Below the pieces are notes generated by a model. That model saw nothing but the letters and a program-made list of their open reading frames with translations, made no database searches and was not told the DNA's origin. Shown in pieces: positions 1 to 8,551 of a DNA stretch of 64,000 nucleotides (the first letter of the stretch is position 1; each line of letters begins with the position of its first letter). Position numbers and translations under genes: made by a program. The DNA comes from Aliidongia sp035943795 (lineage in GTDB: Bacteria > Pseudomonadota > Alphaproteobacteria > ATCC43930 > CGMCC-115725): positions 62,001 to 126,000 of the forward strand of contig NZ_DASZBY010000050.1 in NCBI RefSeq assembly GCF_035943795.1, read 5' to 3'.

Positions 1-1964
1 TCATGGTCTGCATCAGCGAGGCCGCCAACACGCCGGGGCTGATCCGCTATGCCCGTCGCGTCGCCGACCGGCTGCGCACCACATGGACCGCGATCTATAT
101 CGAAGGGCCGCGCTTCGCCCGCCTGACCGAGGCCGCTCGCGGCCGCGTCGCCGACCATATGCGGCTCGCCGAGAAGCTGGGCGCCGATCTCGTCACCATT
201 CCGGGCCGCCAGGTGGTCGACCAGTTGATCGACTATGCCCAGGCCAACAACATCACCCAGATCATCATCGGCAAGTCGGACCGGTCGCGCTGGTTCGAGA
301 TCCTGCACGGCTCGGTCGTCCATGACCTGGTCCGCAAGGCCGGCTCGATCTCGATCCATGTCATGGCCGGTGAGCCGATCGGCGACGAGGCCAGGACCGA
401 AGAGGTCGCGACCAAGCCCGCGTCCCGGACGTTCGATGCCACGGGCTATTGGCGCGCGGCCCTCGCGGTCGCCGCCGCGCTCGGCGCCGGACAGGGTATC
501 GACGAAATCCTGCTGCTGCCGCCGCCGAACATCTCGCTGGTGTTCCTGACCGCCGTGCTGTTCTCGGCCGTGACCTCGGGACTGGGCCCATCCCTGTTCG
601 CCTCGCTGCTGAGCGTGCTCGCCTACAATTTCTTCTTTCTGCCGCCGCTCTACACCTTCACCATCGCCGATCCGGCCAACGTACTGGCGCTCGTCGCCTT
701 CATGATCGTGGCCGTGATCGCGTCCAACCTCGCCTCGCGCACCCGCGACCAGGCGATAACGGCGGCCAGGCGGGCCAACACGACGGCCGAGCTCTATGCC
801 TTCTCGCGCAAGCTCGCCGGCACCGCCACGCTCGACGACGTCCTATGGGCGACCGCCTACCAGATCGCCGTCATGCTCAAGGTCCGGGTCGTCATGCTGC
901 TGCCGGACGGCGAAGGACGGCTCGACGTGCGGGCAGGCTATCCGCCGGAAGACGCCTTGGACGAAGCCGATCTGGCCGCGGCGCGCTGGTCCTGGGACCG
1001 CAACCATCCGGCCGGGCGTGGCTCCGACACCCTGCCGGGCGGCAAGCGGCTGTTCCTGCCGCTGCGCACCGGCCGCGGCGCTGTCGGCGTGATCGGCATC
1101 GACAAGGACGCCCCGGGCGCCCTGCTGACGCCGGACGAGCGGCGCCTGCTCGACGCGCTCGCCGACCAGGCCGCCGTCGCGATCGAGCGGACCAAGCTCG
1201 CCGAGGATATCGACGAGGCCCGCCTGCTGGCCGAGACCGAGCGCCTTCGCTCGGCGCTGCTGACCTCGATCTCCCACGACCTGCGCACGCCGCTCGCCTC
1301 GATCATCGGCGCCATCACCTCGCTGCGCTCCTACGGCGACCGCTACGGCATCGAGGCGCGGGACGAACTGATGGCGACGGTGCAGGACGAGGCCGAACGG
1401 CTCAATCGCTTCGTCGGCAACCTGCTCGACATGACCCGGCTCGAATCGGGAGCGCTCGAACCCAAGCGCGACTATGTCGACATGAGCGAGATCGTCGGCA
1501 CCGCACTCGACCGGACGTCCAAGATCATGAACGCGCACCGGGTCGAGATCGACCTGGCCGTCGACCTGCCGATGGTAAAGCTCGATGCGGTGCTGATGGA
1601 ACAGGTGCTCGTCAACCTGCTGGACAATGCCGCGAAATATGCCCCGGCCGGCACGTTGATCCGGCTCGAGGCGCGCGAGGCCGACGATCAGGTCGTGCTC
1701 GAGATCACCGACGAGGGACCGGGCATTCCCGCCGACGCGCTGGAGCGCGTGTTCGACAAATTCTACCGCGTCCGCCAGGGCGACCGTCAGCGCGCCGGGA
1801 CCGGCCTGGGATTGGCGATCTGCCGCGGCTTCGTCGAGGCGTTGGGCGGCCGGATCGCGGCAGGCAATCGCACGGACCGATCCGGCGCCATCCTGCGCAT
1901 CACCTTTCCCGCAGCGCTTGCCGCCCAGGCCTCGCTGCTGGTCGGAGCCGACCATGAAGTCTAG
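1..1964 (+). CDS. kdpD: KdpD potassium-sensing histidine kinase, 5' end outside window
   Basis: Inner-membrane sensor kinase that phosphorylates KdpE to control high-affinity K+ uptake (kdpFABC). The window holds about 653 C-terminal codons; the frame is open at base 1, so the N-terminal KdpD ATPase domain (about 240 residues in the family) lies upstream. Visible in order: a universal-stress-like domain (about residues 1-120 of the fragment, with GKSDRSRW), four membrane helices of the DUF4118 type (about 150-245), a GAF-like region (about 265-400), the dimerisation/phosphoacceptor helix with H425 in SISHDLRTPL, and an ATPase domain with NLLDNAAKYAP, DEGPGIP and GTGLGLAICRG. The stop codon overlaps the kdpE start by 11 bp, so the two are translationally coupled. 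Identification is secure; only the start is missing. Confidence 0.97.
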   Translation, partial: MVCISEAANTPGLIRYARRVADRLRTTWTAIYIEGPRFARLTEAARGRVADHMRLAEKLGADLVTIPGRQVVDQLIDYAQANNITQIIIGKSDRSRWFEILHGSVVHDLVRKAGSISIHVMAGEPIGDEARTEEVATKPASRTFDATGYWRAALAVAAALGAGQGIDEILLLPPPNISLVFLTAVLFSAVTSGLGPSLFASLLSVLAYNFFFLPPLYTFTIADPANVLALVAFMIVAVIASNLASRTRDQAITAARRANTTAELYAFSRKLAGTATLDDVLWATAYQIAVMLKVRVVMLLPDGEGRLDVRAGYPPEDALDEADLAAARWSWDRNHPAGRGSDTLPGGKRLFLPLRTGRGAVGVIGIDKDAPGALLTPDERRLLDALADQAAVAIERTKLAEDIDEARLLAETERLRSALLTSISHDLRTPLASIIGAITSLRSYGDRYGIEARDELMATVQDEAERLNRFVGNLLDMTRLESGALEPKRDYVDMSEIVGTALDRTSKIMNAHRVEIDLAVDLPMVKLDAVLMEQVLVNLLDNAAKYAPAGTLIRLEAREADDQVVLEITDEGPGIPADALERVFDKFYRVRQGDRQRAGTGLGLAICRGFVEALGGRIAAGNRTDRSGAILRITFPAALAAQASLLVGADHEV

Positions 1965-2697
1965 CCATACCACCGTGCTGATCGTCGATGACGAGCCGCA
2001 GATCCGCCGCTTCCTGAAGACCAGCCTCGCCGCCCAGAACTACGAAGTGATCGAGGCGGTCGATGGCACCGAAGCGCTGAAATTCGCCCAGCGCGACAAG
2101 CCCGACCTGATGATCCTGGATCTGGGCCTGCCCGACATCGACGGCATCGAGGTGATCCGGCGTCTGCGCGCGTCCGGCGCCAATGCGCTGCCGATCGTCG
2201 TGCTGTCGGCCCGGTCGGACGAACGTGGCAAGGTCGAGGCACTCGACCTGGGCGCCGACGACTACATCACCAAGCCGTTCGGCATGGAGGAATTGACCGC
2301 GCGGGTGCGCGCGGCCTTGCGCCACCGGCTGCAGGTGCAGGGCGTGGCGGCGGCGCTGGTGACCGGTGACCTGCGCATCGACCTGGTCCAGCGGCTCATC
2401 AGCCGGGCGGGCCAGCCGATCAAGCTCAGCCCCAAGGAATTCGACATCCTGCGCATGCTGGCGACCCATGCCGGCAAGGTGCTGACCCATCGCTTTCTGC
2501 TGCAGGAGGTCTGGGGCACCGCCAATGCCGAGGACGTGCAATATCTGCGCGCCTTCATCCGCCTGCTGCGCCAGAAGATCGAGCCGCAACCGGATCGGCC
2601 GATCTATGTCGTGACCGAGACCGGCGTAGGCTATCGCCTGAAGATGCTCGACGAAATCCCGCCGGCTCAGGCGCCCGGCAGCGTCGAAACGCCGTAG
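1954..2697 (+). CDS. kdpE: KdpE response regulator (OmpR family)
   Basis: Cytoplasmic DNA-binding partner of KdpD that activates kdp transcription. 247 residues, the usual family length. The receiver domain (1-120) has the acidic pair DDE at 12-14, the phosphoacceptor D56 in MILDLGLPDIDG and the conserved lysine in DDYITKPF. The C-terminal winged helix (about 135-235) has SPKEFDILRML, the recognition-helix stretch VQYLRAFIRLLRQK and the hairpin end TETGVGYRLK. The start is ATG 1954, inside the last codons of kdpD; a longer in-frame reading from 1918 would lie wholly inside kdpD. The 3' end overlaps the convergent DUF3667 gene by 31 bp. Confidence 0.97.
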   Translation: MKSSHTTVLIVDDEPQIRRFLKTSLAAQNYEVIEAVDGTEALKFAQRDKPDLMILDLGLPDIDGIEVIRRLRASGANALPIVVLSARSDERGKVEALDLGADDYITKPFGMEELTARVRAALRHRLQVQGVAAALVTGDLRIDLVQRLISRAGQPIKLSPKEFDILRMLATHAGKVLTHRFLLQEVWGTANAEDVQYLRAFIRLLRQKIEPQPDRPIYVVTETGVGYRLKMLDEIPPAQAPGSVETP

Positions 2698-3701
2698 ACC
2701 AGCAGCGCGATGATGCCGAGCAGCAGGCTCAGGCAATAGATGCTGCCGATGATGCCCAGCTTGATCCCGGCCCACAGCCGATTGCCGGGATAGGTGCGGA
2801 GATAGGCCAGGTAGCTGTAGACCGAGAAGATCGCGAACAGCGGCCAGCCCAGCGCCACGGTGGGCCACGCGAGCCGCACCCCGATCACGACCAGGCCGAC
2901 CGCGAACACGAACGCCTGCAGATGCAGCGCGAACGTGACGTGGTCGACGAAATAGAGCCGGCGCTTGCGGCCGAACAGGGCCAACAGCAGGGCGGTGAAC
3001 GGCAATGTCACGATCAGCAGGCGCGGCAGCCACTCGTCGATCACCGGGTTGAGCGCCCGCGGATGGGCGAGTGCCAGCGAAAACCCGTCGGTCAGCCGGC
3101 CGGTGAAGTCGACCAGCTTCCTGGCGCCGGCCGAATCCTTGGCCGCGCTCTGGATGTCGTCGTCGAGCGTGAAGCGGGATTTGACCGCGTCGGGCAAGGC
3201 TTCGCCATCCCGGGCCGGCCGCAGGATTTCGATGATCGGCGTATCGGCGCCCTGGGATCGATCGGTCTCGACGACCTGGCCCGCGGACCCGTCGCGCGAC
3301 AGCGCCGCCACGAGGTCGTGGGGAACATGGAACTGGATCATGGCGAAGCCGGAGGCCCAGAGCGCCACGAAGAAGGCGAAGCTCGAGAAAAGATAGAGCC
3401 GGATCGGCGAGACGAACCGCACCCGCCGACCCTCGATGAAGGCGCGCGTCAGCCGGCCAGGCCGGAACAGCAGCGCCACCACGGTCGTCATCATCTTGCC
3501 GTCGAGGAACAGATGATGCTCGAGCAGTTCGCGCGCGACCTCGAACAGCGAGCGGCTGTGATCGTGCCGGCTCTGGCCGCAGTTGCCGCAGAAACGCGTC
3601 GTGACCTCCGTCGCGCAGTTCGGACACAGATGCGCCTTGCCGACCTCGGTGGCGGCTAGGGCTGCGGCGGATTCATGCGGCGAAAGCTTCTCAAGGTGCA
3701 T
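2667..3701 (-). CDS. DUF3667-type membrane protein with zinc ribbon
   Basis: 344 residues from ATG 3701. Near the N-terminus is a four-cysteine ribbon, C26-x2-C29 and C38-x2-C41 (HLCPNCA, FCGNCGQ), followed by the signature run LLEHHLFLDGKMMTTV and PGRLTRAFIEGRRVRFVSPI, which I recognise from DUF3667 proteins. There are several hydrophobic segments: one just after that motif and three or four near the C-terminus. The function of the family is not known; the architecture suggests a cytosolic metal-binding head on a polytopic membrane domain. A reading from 3803 would add 34 arginine-rich residues with no family likeness, so I reject it. It is convergent with kdpE and overlaps its 3' end. Confidence 0.85.
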   Translation of the reverse strand: MHLEKLSPHESAAALAATEVGKAHLCPNCATEVTTRFCGNCGQSRHDHSRSLFEVARELLEHHLFLDGKMMTTVVALLFRPGRLTRAFIEGRRVRFVSPIRLYLFSSFAFFVALWASGFAMIQFHVPHDLVAALSRDGSAGQVVETDRSQGADTPIIEILRPARDGEALPDAVKSRFTLDDDIQSAAKDSAGARKLVDFTGRLTDGFSLALAHPRALNPVIDEWLPRLLIVTLPFTALLLALFGRKRRLYFVDHVTFALHLQAFVFAVGLVVIGVRLAWPTVALGWPLFAIFSVYSYLAYLRTYPGNRLWAGIKLGIIGSIYCLSLLLGIIALLVYGVSTLPGA

Positions 3702-3753
3702 GGCCGGAAAGATAACGGTCGGACCTCGAAAAACGCAACGGCGGCCGCGCCGG

Positions 3754-4233
3754 CTATTGGGGATTTTCCAGCGAGGGAAACTCGATCGCGTCGACCGCGG
3801 CATGGACCCGACCGCCCGCCGCCATGCGGTCGTTGGGCGGCAGCACGCCGACGACCGCGTCGGCCACCGCGCCCCGCGCCGCCGGCACCATGGTCGACAC
3901 CGCCACCGCGATCTGCGGCGCCGCAGCGGGATCGGCGACCGCCGCCGCCCCGGCCAGTTGTGGCGCGATCTGCGGCGCCTGACCGGCTGCAGCCGCGGCG
4001 ATCCGGGCGGCGAGATCGGGACGACGGGTCACGGCGATGACCACGATCTCGGCTCCGATCATCGGATTGCCGCCGACCAGCAGCCCGATCGAATCGGCAT
4101 CGCCCACGGCGACGGAGCGTTCGAGGGCGCGTGCGACCGGCGCCGGCAACAGGTTGCTGGCGGCAATCGCCGGCCAAGGCAACGCAAGGCCAGCCAAAGC
4201 TACGTCTCGAAGCGCTCTAGCGATCCCGTCCAA
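3754..4233 (-). CDS. small secreted Ala-rich protein, function unknown
   Basis: About 159 residues. I place the start at TTG 4233, because this yields a plausible signal peptide: two arginines, then VALAGLALPWPAIAA, with cleavage expected after the AIAA. The mature part is rich in alanine, valine and proline (NPMIGAEIVVIAV, PQIAPQLAGAAAVADP, PQIAVAVSTMVP) and has no cysteine. It has the look of a periplasmic or surface protein, but I recognise no family. Frame-specific codon use (GC-rich third positions) supports real coding. It lies between the DUF3667 gene and the divergent hldE. An upstream in-frame extension to 4362 is possible but is arginine- and cysteine-rich and looks non-coding. Confidence 0.55.
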   Translation of the reverse strand: MDGIARALRDVALAGLALPWPAIAASNLLPAPVARALERSVAVGDADSIGLLVGGNPMIGAEIVVIAVTRRPDLAARIAAAAAGQAPQIAPQLAGAAAVADPAAAPQIAVAVSTMVPAARGAVADAVVGVLPPNDRMAAGGRVHAAVDAIEFPSLENPQ

Positions 4234-4372
4234 CCGCGCCCTCCCGCGACAAAGATGGCACGCGCGGACCCCATAGCACCGATGCCGATCGACCGGTTGT
4301 GGATCACGGGCAAGCCAATGTGTATATCGACCATAAGCGGATCCAGCCTGGAGCGCGACCATCGAGGCATCA

Positions 4373-4426
4373 ATGGGCTATTTTCGCGAGGCGTTCGACG
4401 ATCATTCGACGACGGTGCGTCCATGA
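4373..4426 (+). other. 17-codon ORF whose stop overlaps the hldE start
   Basis: ATG at 4373 opens a 17-codon frame (beginning MGYFREAFDDH) ending in TGA at 4424-4426, overlapping the hldE ATG at 4423 in an ATGA arrangement. It could be a leader peptide that couples translation to hldE, the relic of a longer upstream gene, or chance. Nothing else in the 189 bp between the secreted-protein gene and hldE looks coding. Confidence 0.25.
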
Positions 4427-5907
4427 TCGCGACCAACCCTCTGCTGGAACGGATCGACCGGTTTACCGGCTGCACGATCCTGATCCTCGGCGACGTGATG
4501 CTGGATACCTATGTTTACGGCCAGGTCGAGCGCGTGTCGCCCGAGGCGCCGATCCCGGTGCTGCGCATCGACAAGAAGCGCGAGATGCTGGGCGGCGCCG
4601 GCAATGTCGCGCGCAACGTCGCGGCACTGGGCGCGCGCGCCATCCTCATCGGCGTGACCGGCGAGGACGATGCCGGCCGCGCGATCGAAACCCAGATCGC
4701 CGAAGCGGACGGCGCCCGGATCGATGGGCGGCTCGTGGTCGACCAGGGGCGGCCGACCACGCGCAAGACGCGATTCGTGTCGGGATCCCAGCAGTTGCTG
4801 CGGGTCGACGAGGAAATCGCCCGCCCACTCGACGGCGGCCCGGCCGAGGCCGTGCTGACGCGCTTTCGCGCAGCCCTGAGCGAGAGCGACATCGTCGTCC
4901 TCAGCGACTATTCGAAAGGCGTGCTGTCGGATGCCGTGCTGGCGCCAGCGATCGCAGCCGCCCGTGCCGCCGGCAAGCGCATCATCGCCGATCCGAAGAG
5001 CCGCGATTTCTCGCGCTATCGTCTGGTCGACGTGCTGAAGCCGAACCGGCTTGAAATCACCCAGGCGACCGGCATCGATTGCCGGGACGACGCCACGACC
5101 GAACAGGCCGGGCGTGCGGCACTCGCCACGGCCGAGGCCGGTGCGGTCGTGGTGACGCGCGGTGCGCACGGCGTCTCGATCATCCCGAAGGACGGGCCGG
5201 CCCTGCACCTGCCGACCCTGGCGCGCGCCGTGTTCGACGTGTCCGGCGCCGGCGACACGCTGGTCGCATGCCTGGCCGTGGCGCTTGCGGCAGGGGCGGA
5301 CCTCGCCGAGGCGACGGCGCTTGCCAATGCTGCTGCGGGCATCGTCGTCGGCAAGGCCGGCACCGAATGCGTCAGCCCGGTCGAGCTTTCCCAGGGCCTG
5401 CACCTGGGGGCCCTGATCGAAACGGATCGCAAGGTGACGACGCTCACCGGAGCGCTCGACCAGGCTGCACGCTGGCGCGCCGCCGGCCTGCGCGTCGGGT
5501 TTACCAACGGCTGCTTCGACCTGATCCATCCCGGCCACGTCCGGCTGCTGGGCCAGGCGCGCGCGGCGTGCGACCGTCTGATCGTCGGGCTCAATACCGA
5601 TGCCTCGGTCAAGCGGCTCAAAGGACCGGAGCGGCCGGTCCAGAACGAGTTGGCTCGCGCCACGGTGATGGCATCGATCGGGGCGGTCGATCTCGTCGTC
5701 CTGTTCGGCGAGGACACGCCGCTCGAAATCATCGAGACGCTGAAGCCCGACGTCCTCATCAAGGGCGCCGACTACCGGATCGATCAGGTCGTGGGCGCGG
5801 ACGTCGTGCAATCCTACGGCGGCAAGGTGATTCTGGCCGAACTCGAGGCCGGACAAAGTACGACCGGCACGATCGACCGGATCCGCGAGATCGACGACCG
5901 GGCATAG
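4423..5907 (+). CDS. hldE: HldE bifunctional heptose-7-phosphate kinase / heptose-1-phosphate adenylyltransferase
   Basis: Cytoplasmic enzyme that makes ADP-D-glycero-beta-D-manno-heptose for the lipopolysaccharide inner core. 494 residues, close to the normal 475-490. The N-terminal ribokinase-like domain (about 1-330) has GDVMLDTYVYG, GGAGNVARNVAALG, the DPK turn (IADPKSRDFSRY) and the catalytic stretch DVSGAGDTLVACLAV. The C-terminal nucleotidyltransferase domain (about 350-490) has GFTNGCFDLIHPGH with H369 and H372, and KGADYRIDQVVG. Start ATG 4423. The following YdcF-like gene begins 32 bp downstream in the same direction, so hldE probably leads a three-gene operon with the UDP-sugar dehydrogenase. 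Confidence 0.96.
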   Translation: MIATNPLLERIDRFTGCTILILGDVMLDTYVYGQVERVSPEAPIPVLRIDKKREMLGGAGNVARNVAALGARAILIGVTGEDDAGRAIETQIAEADGARIDGRLVVDQGRPTTRKTRFVSGSQQLLRVDEEIARPLDGGPAEAVLTRFRAALSESDIVVLSDYSKGVLSDAVLAPAIAAARAAGKRIIADPKSRDFSRYRLVDVLKPNRLEITQATGIDCRDDATTEQAGRAALATAEAGAVVVTRGAHGVSIIPKDGPALHLPTLARAVFDVSGAGDTLVACLAVALAAGADLAEATALANAAAGIVVGKAGTECVSPVELSQGLHLGALIETDRKVTTLTGALDQAARWRAAGLRVGFTNGCFDLIHPGHVRLLGQARAACDRLIVGLNTDASVKRLKGPERPVQNELARATVMASIGAVDLVVLFGEDTPLEIIETLKPDVLIKGADYRIDQVVGADVVQSYGGKVILAELEAGQSTTGTIDRIREIDDRA

Positions 5908-5939
5908 TCCCCGCATCCAGCCCGAGAGACGATCGCCCA

Positions 5940-6761
5940 ATGTTCTTCCTCATCGCCAAGCTATACGGCTTCGTCGCCTCGCCCAGCCATTTCGCCCTGA
6001 TCCTGCTGATCGTAGGCGCGCTGCTGCTGTTCACCCGCTTTTATCGAGCCGTGCGCTGGCTGTTCCTGCTGCTGGGCCTCGTCGGTCTGTTCGTGCTGCC
6101 GGGCGGCGTACAGCGGCTGGCGCAGCCGCTGGAAAACCGCTTTCCGGCGCAACCCACGCTGTGCCGGATCGACGGCATCATCCTGCTCGGCGGCGGGGAG
6201 GCGACGAAACTGTCGGTCCAACGTCGCCAACCGATCCTGGACCAGCGTGCCGGCAAGTATTTTGCCGCACTCGAATTGTTGCGCCGCTTTCCCGAGGCCA
6301 AACTGATCATCGCCGCCGGCAATGGCAGCCTGGATCCGGGCGGCACGCATGAAACCGACGTGGCGGCCGGGTTGTTCGCCCAGGCCGGTGTCGATCCCAG
6401 CCGCCTGCTGTTCGACCCGGACTCGCGGGACACCTTCGAAAACTTTGAGAACGCCAAGAAGATGGTCTCGCCCAAGCCGGACGAACGCTGGGTGCTGCTG
6501 ACCGGTGCCATCCACATGCCGCGCTCCGTCGCGATCGCCCGCCAGGTTGGATTTCCGGTCATCCCCTGGCCGACCGACTATCACACGAGGCCGGACGGGC
6601 TGCTGTTCACGCAGAATTTCGGCCATAGCCTGGCCCTGCTCGACGACGTGTTCCATGAATGGATCGGCCTCGCGGTCTACCGCCTGACCGGACGCAGCAA
6701 CGCCCTGCTGCCGGACGTGACGCCGGTCGATGGCGGGTGCGCGCCGGGAACCCCGTCATGA
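5940..6761 (+). CDS. YdcF/SanA-like (DUF218) membrane protein
   Basis: 273 residues. Two hydrophobic segments at the N-terminus (about 12-30 and 35-55) anchor a DUF218 domain facing the periplasm. Family marks: IILLGGGEA, the KYFAALELLRRFPEAKLIIAAG block, ETDVAAGLFAQAGVDP, SRDTFENFENAKK and TGAIHMPRSVAIAR. DUF218 proteins such as ElyC have been tied to envelope and undecaprenyl-phosphate homeostasis, which suits the neighbours, but the exact reaction is not known. ATG 5940 gives the usual membrane start. The stop overlaps the next gene by 4 bp (ATGA). Confidence 0.85.
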   Translation: MFFLIAKLYGFVASPSHFALILLIVGALLLFTRFYRAVRWLFLLLGLVGLFVLPGGVQRLAQPLENRFPAQPTLCRIDGIILLGGGEATKLSVQRRQPILDQRAGKYFAALELLRRFPEAKLIIAAGNGSLDPGGTHETDVAAGLFAQAGVDPSRLLFDPDSRDTFENFENAKKMVSPKPDERWVLLTGAIHMPRSVAIARQVGFPVIPWPTDYHTRPDGLLFTQNFGHSLALLDDVFHEWIGLAVYRLTGRSNALLPDVTPVDGGCAPGTPS

Positions 6762-8041
6762 AGGACGAGACGCCTCCGGTCATTTCCGTCATCGGGCTCG
6801 GCTATGTCGGCCTGCCGCTCGCGGTCGCCCTGGCCGGGCATTATGAGGTGATTGGTTTCGATATCGATCCGTTCCGTATCGGCGCGATAAAATCAGGAAA
6901 TGATCGGACCGGCGAGATCGCGCGCGAGGCGCTTCTCGCGACGTCGCTCGACGTGACGAGCGACGCCACGCAACTCGCCAGGGCGTCCATCCATATCGTC
7001 ACCGTGCCCACGCCGGTGACCGAGCGCAACGAGCCGGACATGCGGGCGCTGTTCGCCGCATGCGAGACGGTCGGGCGCGTGCTGCGCCGTGGCGGCATCG
7101 TCGTGTTCGAGAGCACGGTCTACCCGGGCGTCACCGAGGAGCTGTGCGGACCGGCGCTGGAGCGCACGTCGGGGCTCGCGGCGGGCCGCGACTTTTTCCT
7201 GGGCTATTCGCCGGAACGCATCAACCCGGGCGACCGCGTCCATACCGTCGACCGCATCACGAAAGTCGTCGCCGGCCAGACGGCGGAGGTCGCAGCCACG
7301 CTGGCCGGGATCTATGGCCGGATCACCTCCGGCGGCACGTTCGTCGCCGCCTCGATCCGCGCCGCGGAAGCGGCGAAGGCGATCGAGAACGCGCAGCGCG
7401 ACCTGAACATCGCCTTCATCAACGAAGTGACGATGATCTTCAATCGCCTGGGATTGTCGGTTCACGACGTGCTCGAGGCCTCGGCGACGAAGTGGAATTT
7501 TCTGCCCTTCAAGCCGGGTCTGGTCGGTGGCCATTGCATCGGCGTCGACCCGTACTACCTGGCCCATTGCGCCCAGGCGGCCGGGCACGAGCCCGAAATC
7601 ATCCTGGCCGGCCGCCGCATCAACGACGGCATGGGTGCCTATATCGCCACGGAGGTTCTGAAGGCGCTGCAGGCGCCGGCCGGCTCCGCACCGCGCCTGC
7701 TGGTCCTCGGATTGACCTTCAAGGAGGATGTGCCGGACCTGCGGAACTCGAAAGTGGTCGATCTGATCGCCGTCCTGCGCGAGGCTGGCGCCGTCGTCAC
7801 GGTGCATGATCCGCTGGCCGACCCGGTCGAGGCGATGGCGCTCTATGGCATCGCGTTGGAACGGGAATTTCCGACGGGCGGCTTCGATGCGCTGATCGCG
7901 GCGGTGCCGCATGCCGCCTATCGCGATTTTGCGCCGGAGACCTTCACCCGCCTGCTCCGACCGGACGGGCTGATCGCGGACGTCAAGGGCATCTGGCGCA
8001 AGCGCACCTTGCCGCCAACGCTGCGACGCTGGCAGCTTTAG
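6758..8041 (+). CDS. UDP-sugar 6-dehydrogenase (TviB/WbpO-like)
   Basis: NAD-dependent oxidation of a UDP-hexose or UDP-N-acetylhexosamine to the uronic acid, a precursor for acidic surface polysaccharides. 427 residues. N-terminal Rossmann motif GLGYVGLPLAVALAG; FESTVYPGVTEE; YSPERINPGD; the helix AIENAQRDLNIAFINE; catalytic C260 in GGHCIGVDPYYL; C-terminal GLTFKEDVPDLRNSK. The GGHCIGVDPYYL form and the YSPERINPGD loop are typical of the Vi-antigen TviB / WbpO branch, which acts on UDP-GlcNAc or UDP-GalNAc, rather than of UDP-glucose dehydrogenase; substrate choice is inference. Coupled to the YdcF-like gene by ATGA. The stop lies 3 bp from the convergent secreted-protein gene. Confidence 0.92.
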   Translation: MKDETPPVISVIGLGYVGLPLAVALAGHYEVIGFDIDPFRIGAIKSGNDRTGEIAREALLATSLDVTSDATQLARASIHIVTVPTPVTERNEPDMRALFAACETVGRVLRRGGIVVFESTVYPGVTEELCGPALERTSGLAAGRDFFLGYSPERINPGDRVHTVDRITKVVAGQTAEVAATLAGIYGRITSGGTFVAASIRAAEAAKAIENAQRDLNIAFINEVTMIFNRLGLSVHDVLEASATKWNFLPFKPGLVGGHCIGVDPYYLAHCAQAAGHEPEIILAGRRINDGMGAYIATEVLKALQAPAGSAPRLLVLGLTFKEDVPDLRNSKVVDLIAVLREAGAVVTVHDPLADPVEAMALYGIALEREFPTGGFDALIAAVPHAAYRDFAPETFTRLLRPDGLIADVKGIWRKRTLPPTLRRWQL

Positions 8042-8044
8042 CGC

Positions 8045-8551
8045 CTACTCGGGTGTCGGCATCGGCGATTCTTCGGCTGCCGGTGGCGCCGCCGGCGCCT
8101 GATAAACCACCGTCACCGATCGCTTGACCAGATCGACCAGATAACGGCCGCCGGCCTCATCCTCGATCGAGAGTTCGTCCGTATCGGACACCAGCGACAT
8201 GCGCTTGAAGAATCGGTCGAAGGTCGGCAGCCCCGGCACGTTCTGCGGCGTGACCTGATAAATCTTGAGCATCCACAGCCGCGCGCCAGTCTGCGCGTCG
8301 ATCGCCATCAGGTAGCCGCCGAACGGATCTCCGCCGTGCTGCGTGCTCTCCAGATCCTGTTCGTAGCGCACGCCCTTGTGGAACACCGGCGGCACTTTGG
8401 GCGGTGCCGGGCGGCTGGCTTGCGGCGGATTGCTCATCGAAGGCCTCTCCTGGTCGGGGGCGACAGACACCGGCGCCCCGTTGTCCGCAGCATGCGCCGC
8501 GCCTGCGACGATCGACAATGCCACGAGGGCCGCCGCCCCACATCGGTTCAT
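8045..8551 (-). CDS. secreted protein of unknown function, partner of the M35-like peptidase
   Basis: 168 residues with a clear signal peptide (ALVALSIVAGAAHA, cleavage near residue 21), then a proline-rich linker (about 40-57) and a short folded part. GGYLMAIDAQTGARLWML at about 78-95 resembles one blade strand of a PQQ-type beta-propeller, but a single repeat cannot form a propeller. The C-terminus is proline/alanine-rich. The start overlaps the stop of the peptidase gene by 4 bp, so the two are co-translated. It could be an inhibitor, anchor or substrate of the peptidase; nothing in the sequence decides this. Confidence 0.7.
   Translation of the reverse strand: MNRCGAAALVALSIVAGAAHAADNGAPVSVAPDQERPSMSNPPQASRPAPPKVPPVFHKGVRYEQDLESTQHGGDPFGGYLMAIDAQTGARLWMLKIYQVTPQNVPGLPTFDRFFKRMSLVSDTDELSIEDEAGGRYLVDLVKRSVTVVYQAPAAPPAAEESPMPTPE

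Noticed and set aside
843..1973. Minus-strand open frame opposite kdpD
   Set aside because: GC-rich shadow of an unmistakable histidine kinase; rich in Asp/Gln/Arg with no recognisable domain.
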